From NCBI GenBank assembly GCA_029718625.1, contig CM056377.1:104234585-104298584 (forward strand): a stretch of DNA of 64,000 nucleotides, in the 5' to 3' direction. This document shows positions 43,843 through 56,600 of this stretch, in pieces. The notes under the pieces were generated by a model. The model was not told where the DNA came from. It made no database searches and saw nothing but the letters and a program-made list of their open reading frames with translations. The stretch is from Synaphobranchus kaupii (lineage: Eukaryota; Chordata; Actinopteri; Anguilliformes; Synaphobranchidae). Position 1 is the first letter of the stretch. The number at the start of each line of letters is the position of its first letter. Made by a program: the position numbers and the translations under genes.

Positions 43843-44641
43843 GAGTATAATTCAGATGTCCAATGAATTCTACAGAGAGGAGAATTCCAGAATGCACTGG
43901 TTTTCGTTTATGATCTTTGATGATTGGTGTCGTACATAATGTGGTATGTGCATTTGCAAAAAAATTATTTCAGATAGAATTATTGACCACAAGATGGTAG
44001 TAGTGTTTTAAGAGCAGAGCCACAAGTTTATAATTCAAATACAATAGATTGATAAACATATTGGAAACATTATTATATTCTGTGATTATTAGTTTTTATT
44101 TTCTAAAGACCAGTGTCATAAGGGGACCCTTTAGTGTGGAATGCTTATGTAACTCTTGAGATTTTAGAAATGGGCCACTGGAATATCTATGACATTTTTA
44201 TTTTTCAAACGATGGTTTTACTTGTGCATTTGTTTATTCATATTATTTATATAGGTAAATATGTATAGCTATATTTGTAATAGAGAAGTTACTGCAATTA
44301 TCCAGTTGAAATTTAATAGGTCCAAATGTTAAGAGATATTTTAAGCTATAACATAAAGGGCATTAGGCTGTAGCATGTAAGCACACGCAAATATTCAAAC
44401 AGAAGTGTTTTAAACAGAAAATTGCCAAAAGAATAACATAATTGTGTGTTGTGGTTATGTAGACACTTGAGATGAAGGCTGCTTGTGAGACGGGGACAAG
44501 GGCAGCCCTGGCAGTGATTAACGGGGCTCAGTAGAGAGTACTCTTTCTCTGATTGAACAATTAAGGGTGACCAAAGCCAGGAAGGGAGTGCTAGCCCCTC
44601 ACTTACTGTCCGTCCTCGCCGAAGAGACCAGCTAGGACCAC
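43843..44641. other. Upstream region of the guanylate cyclase gene
   Basis: No mobile element or coding exon was recognised. The last 150 bases before the ATG are less AT-rich and may include the 5' UTR and promoter, but no clear TATA box or CpG island was seen. Confidence 0.45.
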
Positions 44642-47600
44642 ATGGCACTGTGGACTGCCTTTACCTTGTCCCTCATACTGGTGAGTACAAAAAGCAAAAT
44701 GCCCTCACGTCCATAAGTCTGCAACAGTGCACCAGATTTATTTGTCAGTATGACTGACTGGATGGGCGCCGTTTTCTCTTTGTGCATCCAGTATATTTTT
44801 GTGTTTGCATTTTGGATTTTATCACTTTGACATGAGTACGACATGGTTGATGAGCATTTGTTTTAGAACGTTTCAGGTAGAAACAAGTGAAAGTGGTTTT
44901 AAAGTTGAGATTCGAATGAAAGCCCCATGCTTTCTTGTAATGTCAAAAACACTTGGCAGCAGCAGACACGGTCAATGCCTTTTCCACTGCGCTGGAGTGC
45001 ATCTACAAGTGCATCTCTGAAGTAGTCTGAGATTTGTTATTGGAAGTTATGGTCATTGTTAACGTATTGTTTTTAAGGTTATTTTGAAACAGCATTAGTA
45101 GAAGCGATTAACTTTAATTTCAGATTTGTGTGTATAATTAATTTAGAATTAAGGGGGATTTGGAGAAATTTCTGTATTTGGGGTTCATGTCTTTATTCTT
45201 TATCATACAGATATTATGAATTTTATGTAAAAATTAATGTTTTAAGTGCTGATTTTTGCTATTGTGTACATTTTGAATATGCCAGACTATGAACATTTGA
45301 ACAGTCAGACTATGTTTTCTCATAGGTTGTGGATTGTTGGCACGATCTGGACAATACAGAATATGACTGCTGGCCAATTTTACAGCCAAATGATTATAAT
45401 ATGATCGATTGTGGGGGTAAGCCTGGAAATTTCCACTGTGGACTGAAGATCAATAAATCCTTGTCTGTTCCCTTTTTTCTTCCACAAAGTGCTCACAGTA
45501 AAAAATATATTCAGTGCTCTTGATTAAATCAGCCAAACATGAAATGCAATAAGATCCACAGATGACAGATAACATTTAGGCCATAATGTTGCATAATATT
45601 ACAACAGCTCCTTTCTCTTCAACCACAGATATTGATGTATTTCATATGAAATCAACCACTTTAAACAGCAAAACCACGTGGCAAAAACAGTAAATGTTTC
45701 CCTGAAATGAAATTTATAATGCTAAGGTGGAGATGTGGAGGGGTAGTGAATTCACTAGACTCTTGATCAGTATGGTTAAAAGAAAAACCAAAACTTTATG
45801 TGTAGGATATAATTTTGATCTTGCCAGATGAGCAATAAGCAAATATAGTAAATGACTAAGCATATGTAACGTAATGGATGATCACATGTAATCTGGTCTC
45901 AGAGGAGAAAGCTTGTGGCGTGTTATTATTCACAGGATTGGAAATGGGTTGGATCCAGCGTCCTCCTGAGAAAGTCAGCAATGGAGAAGAGTTTAATGTC
46001 ACTTATTCAGTCACTGCAACAGATTCCTTCTATGAGTATGCCATAAAAAACAAGATTTTCATGTTCAGGTGAGCTTAAATGGGACATTTAATAAGATATT
46101 CATAAGTAGAAAAGGTGTTACTCCAAACTGTCACATGGGGATGTAATTGAACATCACAATTCAGTACTATAAACAAATTAAAATTATGTTCAATTATATA
46201 CTTACTGGCATTAGTTAGTATGATTAAGAGTGAATAGTTAATATAAGCAAAAATAAACCCTGGAAGCTTTTACTGCTGATTAAGCAGTCCACATTTTTGA
46301 AGCATCTCTTTGTCTGAAACATTTTGTGTGTACTTTGATTGAAACATGTTGACAGTCGACCACCAAAGGAAGAAATGATCGTTCTCCTTTTACAGCAATT
46401 CATCAGAGGCCAAGAGGTTCTGTCATGAGCAGGAGTGTCCTGCAAACTGGAACAGTGCCAATGAGCAGAACTGTTGTGTGTACCACGCCAACATCCACTC
46501 CTGTCCTCTTGCTCTGATGGTCAGTATTGTGCATTATTATGTAATCTGACTTGGTCAATTGCTGGTGACCTTGAGTGTGTCAGACAGAGTGGCAGAGCAA
46601 ATGAGAGAGTAGCGTCATTCTTGGTCCTCTCAGCCTGAGCCTTTACATCAGAAGCTGGGAGTTAATTATAGGCGCACAGAGGCCATTGGGCGTGCAATCA
46701 TCTGGCTGCAGAGTAAACGATTTTGATGACTGTGAGGGCAGTAGTCCTCAAGTATACCTCATCAGCGGTGGAAATCTGGGCCACAATTAACATTCGTTAA
46801 GACCCACTCTTGCTGTAGGGTTCTGTTTTTTTGTGTGCTCCGACTGCAAGGTGACCTTAACTGTGGGGAATTTCACAACAAGGATGTGTGTTGTTTTGAG
46901 GAGCCACACAGATTGGTCAGTTTGATTCCAATCAATGTTCCTCCACAGAGACAAGGGGGGATATGTGGCCCTTGGATCCCTGATGACGGCAAAATTGTGA
47001 CACACACTGTGTCCAAGGCAGGCAAGATGAGCCAGCAGTTCTGGACATCAAAGGTGCTTCTCAGTTAAATTGAATAATTACAAAAGTCTGATATTAGCTG
47101 CATGTGCTTTGGGCCATTTTGAGAGGATTTCTTTTATCTGTCATCGTCTGTAATGTTTTGGATGTCTCATCCCGTTAAGGTGGTCTTGGTCCACGTAGGA
47201 GTAACCTCAGTGATTGCTCATATCAAAGTGGGGCAAATGCATGCAGCACTGGAGTCAAAGGTCTTGGTCGTAAGTGCTCAAGGTCAGCATCGTCATGCCA
47301 GTAATCCACCACTATGTGGTGTATATTGTATAAAGTGTAGTGCATTGTATAAGCCACAAGGTATGAATATGCTACCATGGAAGTTATTAAGTTATGACTA
47401 AGTAAATAACGACAGACTGGTGCAATAATGTCAATAATTTAACTTATTTCATTTAAAATATACATAGGAAATCTAATATGGTGCTGTGCATCTTTTACTG
47501 TATTAGTGTGCGGGGATGACATTTGTGAGCTGGAGGAAAGCTGTCTCACCTGCCCAGCAGACTGTGGGGTCTGTCCGATGGCAGTTGCCATTAAGGTTGC

Positions 47601-47652
47601 CATTGGACTTCCTGTGGCCCTGTTCTGCAGTGGCTTCATCTTAACCATGGTG
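44642..47652 (+). other. Ectodomain and membrane span of the guanylate cyclase (exons 1-7)
   Basis: Residues 1 to about 16 ([13 protein letters not shown]...) form a signal peptide. Residues about 17-222 are a Cys-rich extracellular region. Exons 2-4 have paired cysteines ([37 protein letters not shown]) and N-glycosylation sequons. Exons 5-6 look like beta-strand segments ([19 protein letters not shown]). Exon 7 has a compact six-Cys module ([20 protein letters not shown], residues 200-219) just before a hydrophobic span (about 225-247). I do not recognise the fold, and it is about half the size of the ANF-receptor ligand-binding domain. Confidence 0.75.
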
Positions 47653-50600
47653 GTGAGACATATGTGCAACTTAATAATTAATCCACAATGAAACAGGCAC
47701 CAGGTCTCTTAGCCTAAGTCATTTTTCATTTGCTTTGTTTTAGTATCATTGCAATCAATAAAGATGGTACTGGTGCATGTAACTGTATCAGTAATAAACA
47801 TTACATTTAGCTAAATGACAGACAAGGGTACTGTCATATGAGTAATTATGGATGTGGATTTATTATCATGTGATTTTTCCAAGTTTGACCTGCCAAGTGA
47901 AGTAGATGGGGCTCAGCTAGCTCTTGCAACTTACAACTAGGTTCTGAAATTTAAACAGTTGGTATTTAATTGCGATTGAAACATAATATAAATCTTTTAA
48001 CGTAGGATTATGACATTTTTTATCATTTTATAATTTGGGAAAACGTGGAGTTAATGGCATAATTATTTCATTGTAGTGGTTTCAATACCAGAAACAGAAG
48101 ATGTTTTGGGATGAGAGCTGGATCATAAACTACAAAAACATCATGTTTGGTAAGAGATGGTTGATTAAGTTTTAACGTGATACACCTACGCTGAGGTTTT
48201 AATTGTATTCATTGCTCTGGCCCTTCAGGTAAAGTGTGCTATATGGACTTCTGTAGCACAACCAGCCTTCAGCTCGTCAAGAGTCTCTCCAGTTTGAGCA
48301 GAACCACAGATGTCACTGTGTGTACTGTGGCCAACACCACCTTCAAACAAGGCATCATCCAGCCAGGCATTTAGTAAGTCATGTGACATTCATGTTTACA
48401 GTGTAGGTGTCTTCCTTCTCTGAATGAGTAAGGAAATAAATTCATGACATATTCACTGCAATGACAGCAACATCAACCACTATCTGCCAAATCATTCTCA
48501 TTTGAAGTGCTTATTTATATTTAATAAAATATAGAATAGCTAAATAAGGTATTCTTATTTGTATATACACTGCCTGGCCAAAAAAAAAGTCGCCGTTGCA
48601 CCAGTCATGCATAGTGCCCACTGTACAAGCCTCTGGAGGCAGTGTTATGATCTGGGGTTTCTTCAATTGGTCAGGTCTAGGCTCAGCAACGTTATGCAGC
48701 AATAAAATTAAGTCAGCTGAGTACCTGAATGTACTGAATGACCAGGTTATCCCATCAATGGGCATATTCCAGGACGACAATGCCAAGATTCATCGGGCTC
48801 AAATTGTGAAAGAGTGGTTCAGGGAGCATGAGGAATCATTTTCACACATGAATTGGCCACCAGAGTCCTGATCTTAACCCCATTGAAAGTCTTTGGGATG
48901 TGCTGGAGAAGACTTTATTGAGTGGTTCGATTCTCCCGTCGTCAATACAAGATCTTGGGCAAAAATGTATGCAATTCTGGACGGAAATAAATGTTGTGAT
49001 GTTGCATAAGGTTGTCGAAACAATGCCACGACGAATGCGCGCCGTAATCAAAGCTAAAGGCGGTCCAACGAAATATTAGAGTGTGCAACTTTTTTTTTGG
49101 CCAGGCAGTGTATCTCAAAGTATGCTTCAAAAGCTTGAGTGTATTCCAAATAAGGAGCTGTTGCTGCGGTTATAAGCAGCTTTAGTGGGTCCTAGCTGTT
49201 CAACAGACACCTCTAGGTTACCAGCTGTCATCAGTGAGTTCTGTCCTCTGTTTGGCACTGTACCCTGTGTTGCTTGTAGTCCAACATGTAGGCACAGTCG
49301 CAGTCACAGACATGCACATTGTAGAAGCACACACGCTGAGTATCTGCACTCTCTGGGTGGGTGTAGGTGGCACAGGAGAACACTTATATCCAAACGGGAT
49401 ATAAGAAAAAAACATTGTGATAGTGACACATCAGTGGTTATATGTTTACGTGGTCACCTTGTCACATTTGTTTATGTCACCATTAATCGAATAGTGTTAG
49501 TAGTCTTACTTCATTGCACTTTGTGTTTGCTGACAGTGACGGACGACCTGTAGCAGTGAAACACATAAAGAAGAAACATTTCACACTCTCTAAAACCATC
49601 AGGAAGGAAGTCAAAGAAGTGCGGTAGGCACCAGAGCACAATGCAGCAATGCTCACCTGCCCACATGCATATTCATCAACCTCATGCACCGATGCATCAA
49701 ACTTTATGCCCTCACATCTCATACACTCACTATAACAATTCATAAGCTGCATCGAATTGCAATTCTTAATATTTTAAGAGCTTGTAGTTTTTCCACTGAG
49801 GTTTTCATTTTCACCCATAATTTAAATCAACAGGGAGCTTGATCACCCTAACCTGTGTAAATTCATCGGTGGATCCATTGACGTTCCCTACATAAGCATC
49901 ATAGCAGAGTATTGTCCCAAGGGCAGCCTCGCTGATGTTCTTTTGAACAAAGATGTTCCAATAAACTGGGGATTTCGGTAAGCTAATTCATAATCACCTT
50001 TTTGCATCAATTTTTTACTTGGTATATTCTGAGTTGTTGTTTTTTGATAATATTTTGTTACCTTTTGTATATTTTTCCTCCAGGTTGTCCTTTGCTACTG
50101 ACATAGCCCGAGGGATGGCATACCTCCATCAGCACAAGATGTTTCATGGGAGACTTCACTCTAGAAATTGTATCATTGATGATCGCTGGGTCTGCAAGAT
50201 TTCAGGTGACAGTTAAAATATTTTCATTCAATACCAATCTTCTGTCAAGTGGGCCTATAGCATTGCCTTAGACATGATAGCAATGTATTTAATTTGGCCT
50301 GTTCAGAGGGAGATTTTATGTATATTGAAGTTGACTAGAATAGATTATATTACTCAAGTCTTTTTAACGTTTAACTAAAAACTCGATGGTCATTTGTAAA
50401 AGGCTTTTTGCACAATATAGAGGGTAAGTATCAGATTAAAAGTCAGTTTTCCCACTTGTTACAATCATACTGATATAGGGAAACCTTTTACAATATCTAA
50501 TATTGCTTTTTTATGGACAACAAAACAAGTTGCAATATCTGAACAACTAAATCATTTTCTTATCCATTTAGACTATGGACTTTCAGCTTACAGGAAGGAA

Positions 50601-53600
50601 GACTTTGCTGTCAGTAATGGTTTCCCTTGTGAAAATATCTACCGCATATACTGTGCCCCAGAGGTTCTTCTGGGCACTAGCTCCAATACCAGTCCAGGTG
50701 CTGATATATACAGGTAATGCTGTAACAGACAACAGGGCAGCATATGCTGTTGTGTTTGGAGTACTGAATTTAGGACCTAAATAAGCAAAACACTGTTGCT
50801 ATAAGCCCAAACAAAATATATTTTATGTCAAAATTTCCCTGGAAAACATACTGTATACAACATGGAAAGTACACTACTCACAAAAAGTTAGGGATATTCG
50901 GCTTTCGGGTGAAATTTCAGGATGAACCTAAAATGCACTATAACCTTTACAGGTGAAATTAATTTGACCTTCTCTAAACTTTTGAATGCACATGTCCAAC
51001 TATTCAATGTTTCAGTACTTTTTGCACAACTTGCTGTTCTCTAACAAGGAGCTGAACGGCAAAATTCACAACAGGTGTTTGATCCATGAATCGACCAATA
51101 AATTTCCTGGTTCAATTAGAATTGGTATTTAAACAGTCCTCTTCATCATGCTGTTCACATTTTGACATCATGAGACCAAGACGACACCTAACAATTTATC
51201 AACAGTACCTCGCCATTGCGAGGCTTCAAACAGGATGTTCTCAGAGGGAAGTGGCCACTGAGCTTAGAGTGTCACAGAGTGTCATCAGCAGGTTGCAACA
51301 GAGATACAGAGAGACTGGAAGAGTCACAGAAAGGCATAGAAGTGGACGTCCTTTGGCCACATCCCACACTGATGACCGCTTCATTGTGAACAGTGCCCTG
51401 CGGAACCGGATGATGAATGCCACTCAACTCCAGGCACATTTAAGGGAGGTGGGAGGCACCCAAGTGTCACGTCAGACCAATCGAAACAGTTTACATCAGC
51501 GTGGTCTGCGTGCTAGACGACCTGCAAGGGTACCTGACCACACCACCAGGCACAGGCGTCATCGTCTTGCATGGGCCAGGGAGCATTTACGCTGGACGAG
51601 GGACCAGTGGGCCTCAGTGCTGTTCTCTGATGAAAGTCGATTCACGTTGAGCAGAAATGATGGCCGCCAACGATGTTGGAGACGTCAAGGAGAGCGCTAT
51701 GCATCAGCCACTGTTGTCACCAGACGACCCTTTGGTGGTGGCGGTGTTACAGTGTGGGCAGGTGTGTCTAGTCAATACAGAACTGCCCTACACTTTGTGA
51801 ATGGTACAGTGACAAGCCCATACTACCTGAATAACATCATTAATCCAGTCATTGTGCCCCTGCATGAACAACACAGGCCTAATTTCATCTTCATGGACGA
51901 AAATGCTCTAGCTCATCGAGGTCGCATCATTAGGGAAAGGCTGCTGGAGACTGGGGTACCTCAAATGGAGTGGCCTGCACTTTCTCCAGACCTGAATCCC
52001 ATAGAAAACCTATGGGATCAGCTGACTCACCGTGTAGAGGCTCGTAACTCTGTACCCCAGAACCTCAATGACCTGAGGGCCGCCCTTCAAGAAGAGTGGG
52101 ATGCCATGCCTCAGCAGACAATAAGTCGACTTGTGAACAGCATGAGACGTCGTTGTCAAGCTGTAATTGATACTCAAGGGCACATGACAAGTTATTGAGA
52201 CATTGACATTTTTGTTGTGGTATACCCACCACTGTTGTTGGCTTTTGTTTCAATAAATTGTTTGAGATGAGGAAATCACCATTGCATGCTTCTACTTAAA
52301 TGCCCTACTTTCATGATACGTATAATATCACTGTAGCGTGAACTTACATTTTCCATAAATTTCACCCGAAAGCCAAATATCCCTAACTTTTTGTGAGTAG
52401 TGTATGTACTGTCCCAAGAACAGTATGAAACTGATGCAGTGTCTAATGGTTATCGCTTTCTCTGACTTTCTGTTTCAATCCTTTTCAGTTACTCTATTAT
52501 CTTGGTGGAGATTGCAACTCGTTGTGACCTTATTTCAGTAAGTGCAAGCTGATGCCTGAGATAATTGCTTAACTGTCCTGGGTAAATGTTTCCAATTAAG
52601 TCTGTCATTGAATATTCTTTATCAGGGGCAGATGGAGTCTGCAAAGTTAGATGTCATGTGGCGACCTCCCCTCCCTGAACTGAAAACTGGGAAGTCAGAC
52701 AATGACTGCCCAAATCAGGCAGATTACTGTGAGGTCTGTCAATCTGCATAGCTTTGCTTCAAGTAGTTTACAATAGCATTTAATACGTTTTTCTTTCTAT
52801 TTTTTATCATTTGTGGTCATTATAATTTTGCTAAATTCCTCAAGAAGTTTATAATACATATGCATAAGATTACAATCCAATGTTTATTTTCTGCTGATAT
52901 TTTTGGTTTTTCCAACATTTAGCTTAGCAATAATATCACACAACTAACAAAATAAAGCACAGTGCAACAAGGAAAATGTTAATCATGGAAAATTGTTGCA
53001 TGCAATTTAACAACAAACTCTCCAAGGGAGGCTTTCCTAAACTACAGTTGAACATTTTGTGCAGCTAATCAAGAAATGCTGGTGCCACAACGTCACAATT
53101 AGGCCTACCTTTGAACAAGTGAAGAAGATGCTGGATAAAATGAACCCCCATAAAGTCAGCCCTGTGGACATGATGATGAACCTGGTACATTACATTCCAA
53201 ATGCAACATTGCACTTTTCAAGCGTTTGTTGGTTTTTCTTTATATATACTGCATATTTTTAAATTGTGTATTAAAATGCATAAAAAGCATATATTTCCAA
53301 TAGGATACCCACTTATAAATTTGCATAATCATTTATAATTTCTAATGCTTTGAAATGACATTTATATTACAGTATATTCTGGCATTTAGCAGATGCTCTT
53401 AAGCAGAGCAACTTACATAAGTGGAAGTAAAAAGTATATATTACACTATCAAAGGAGTAAATAAATATTTTAGTGTTATGGTGTATGGAAACAGTACTTT
53501 CATTGAGTCATAAATTAAAGATTTTGTAGCTAAGTGTGAGCACTTTTTTGTTTCAACTCCAGATGGAAAAATACAGCAAACATTTAGAGGCAATTGTGGC

Positions 53601-56600
53601 TGAGAGAACTCAAGATCTTCTCCAAGAAAAACAGAAAACAGACCGCTTGCTTTACAGTAAGTGGCTAAGAGCTTGTCTGTTGGTGGTTTGTTGGACCATC
53701 AATTTATCATCACTGTATTTGTTCTTGCATCCAGACTGTGTATTGTCCTTAAGCCAGCTATTCCTAAAAGGGTTCAAGGGTTCATTTTAATTTTCTGCAG
53801 TTAATTAAAATAAAATGATTCCTTCTTTTAAATGTATCTATTTGGCTGTGTGAAAAATAACACTAGATCAGATCTTGGAATAAGGTGTAACACCGTTCAG
53901 AAAATTAGTGTTACAGCTCATCTTATCTTATTTAACTACATTCTTGCATGATAATTTTGATATATGTTGAGTTATAGTATTGTAATATATTATCATTATG
54001 ACATTATCGATGTCACCAGGTATGCTACCGAAGCCTGTGGCTGACGACCTTCGTCAAGGCCGGACAGCGGAGGCTCAGAGCTACTCTAGCGCGACAGTCT
54101 ATTTCAGGCAGGTCTCTTAGATGTTATGGAATTGTTGCATTCTTCATTTCCCATGATGTGCACTTATCAGAATCAATCAGAATACAGTTATATAAATATG
54201 TACTATTATATTTAACATTCCTATTATGTTAGCATTTTACTGCCATTTGTGTTAAGGTGTTGTTACGGGTCAATATTTAAAAAATAAAAGTTTCAAATAT
54301 CTTTTTTTTACACGTATTTCCTAATTCTCGAGGATGTCTTAAAGGTGTTTGCTGAACAATTTGAAATTATACAAAAACAAAAAGTAATTTCAGGTCATAT
54401 AGACCCTAACAAAATAGGAAGCTTAATGTAGATTTTGTCATCCTGTTGCATTTTTTAAAGTGTATTTTATGTCAGGGGAGCATGTGATGTGTTGAATCAT
54501 GACTCTATCCTTGCTGTCTTTCCATGGTCAACTGCATTCCTGCGTAAAGAAAACACAACTACCTGCTACCAGTCTTTTGCAAATTATTCTTAATTTGCCA
54601 TGTGATTTTAGTAAAATTGGAACTCTGTGCATGACATGCTGCTATTGTTCTCCCTGATGTTAGTGACATTGTGGGCTTCACGCAGCTCTCAGGATCAAGC
54701 ACCCCTCACCAGGTGGTGGATTTTCTTAACAAGCTCTATACCTCGTTTGATGACATCATTGACAATTACGACGTGTACAAAGTGGAGACCATAGGAGACG
54801 CCTGTGAGTGTGCTTTGAAATTCTGAAATGGTTATTTTTTTTATTCAGCTTTACAGTGTTCCATCTAGGTTGACTTTGGCTTAACGCCTCATTGACTTTA
54901 GAGAGAATGCATAACTGCATTCCTTTCAGCAATCTTTATTGTTCCTGGCACGATGATGATGATCATTGGTTTTAACATGTTTATAAAAACCTCATAATGA
55001 AAATGGGTTCCAGCTAGTTGTTTATTTTGCTTATTTTCAGATATGGTTGTCTCTGGCGTTCCAAACGAAAATGGCATTAACCATGCAGGTGAAATAGCCA
55101 GTATGGCTTTAGACCTGATTAATGTTTGCCACACCTTTAAAATCCCCCACAAGCCCACCACACAATTGAAGATAAGAGCTGGTATCCACTCAGGTATGCT
55201 TGCCAAAGCCTTATAATAGCAAGAAAATGAAAGACCTGTGCAAGAGGTTCTTAACTTTTACGTTTTGAATTGTACTGTTGTATACACTCAGGACCACAAG
55301 ATTATAAAAAGTCTTTTAGGATTGTGCATCTAAGGTAGCTTTCCTTTTCATTATCTGTGAACTGTAACATGATTTTCTTCCAACTCCCATGCCCCCCTTG
55401 AGAATCTTGGTGGAAGTGGCTCCACTGACCGACAGCTGCACGCCAAACACGATGCTTTAGCTTGCGCCATCAAAACAAACCTTTCACGTTTATATTATCC
55501 TACCGGAATTTCTATAACTAACTTTAAAGTATTGTTTATGTCAGTTACCATCAGATCATGCATTTCCCATTAATAGATGATGGATAACTGTTTTACATTA
55601 ATTTCACATATTTAGCTTTAATTCATTGTAATACTTTACAGCCTCTTCTAGATATACAATAGATAGCCTATCTACACCACACAATGCAAAGAAGTGATAG
55701 TGTAAAAGAAATGGAACCATGATTATACAAAGTCATCCTGTCTCCTTGCTCACTATAACAAGGTATGCACTATGCTTATGTGACCAACTGTTTTACATGG
55801 CTGGTCTCATATAATTTGTCATTAACCTCACTCTGCCTGCAATCATGATGAAAGCATTATTTTAGCATTCAGTCTTTTCCTTCAACCCTGTAGTATGTGT
55901 TTACTTTCCCATGACTTCTTTGGTGTAGATACGGTACAATTTACATTCTTTCAAAAGCCATTTCTGCACCCAGTTTAATGAATTTGTATCCCCACAGGCC
56001 CTGTGGTTGCTGGTGTTGTTGGGACCAAAATGCCACGGTATTGTTTATTTGGCGATACAGTGAATACATCATCCAGAATGGAATCAACAAGTGAAGGTAC
56101 AGAATTAAGAACACAGAAGCTTTGCATTCACGTGCTGTCATTCGCCTTTTTCATTGGGTGCACATTGTAGTCTGTCAAGATATGCTCTCTGCGGCTAATC
56201 AGGGGAGTGGCATTACAGGGGAGCTCAGAGACACTCCACTCAAGCTCATTATTCAGTGCAGAAAATGAGAACCCGATTCAGTGCGACAGATTCCCTGGGG
56301 GGAAATGTAATTAGTCTCCTGGTGCCAGAGGGATTTGCACAGGCCTCGATAGATTTACACTGCAGACCTGCCATGTTGTCTGTATTTCTGGTGCAGTTGT
56401 CTTACAGCAGCGGGGAAGGGCAGAAGCATTCTGGGTTTTCATTTCAGTATCTCATGGTGTTGACAAATAGGAATAGCATCAAATGGAATATTGGATGTCA
56501 TACTCGATAACTTTTTTCTATATTTAAATACAGTAGGCCAATGACTTTTCTAAAAATGAATCATATGCATTATGAATTACAGTGTATTACTCATATGCTT

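Larger units (their letters stand above)
48077..53184 (+). other. Kinase-homology domain of the guanylate cyclase (exons 8-16)
   Basis: Residues about 248-577. The ATP-site Lys is present (VAVKHI, K328), as are the catalytic-loop equivalent HGRLHSRN (418-425), where Arg420 replaces the catalytic Asp, and the DFG-like DYG (438-440). The CAPE motif (APE equivalent) and the IRPTFEQV C-lobe motif are also visible. This is the pseudokinase pattern of receptor guanylate cyclases, where the domain binds ATP and relays the signal. Confidence 0.85.

Noticed and set aside
47180..47269. Exon 6 ending at the strong donor GTAAGT (47270)
   Set aside because: It leaves the wrong phase for exon 7 and destroys the Cys module and membrane span; the weaker donor at 47283 keeps the frame. 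Kept as a possible alternative form.
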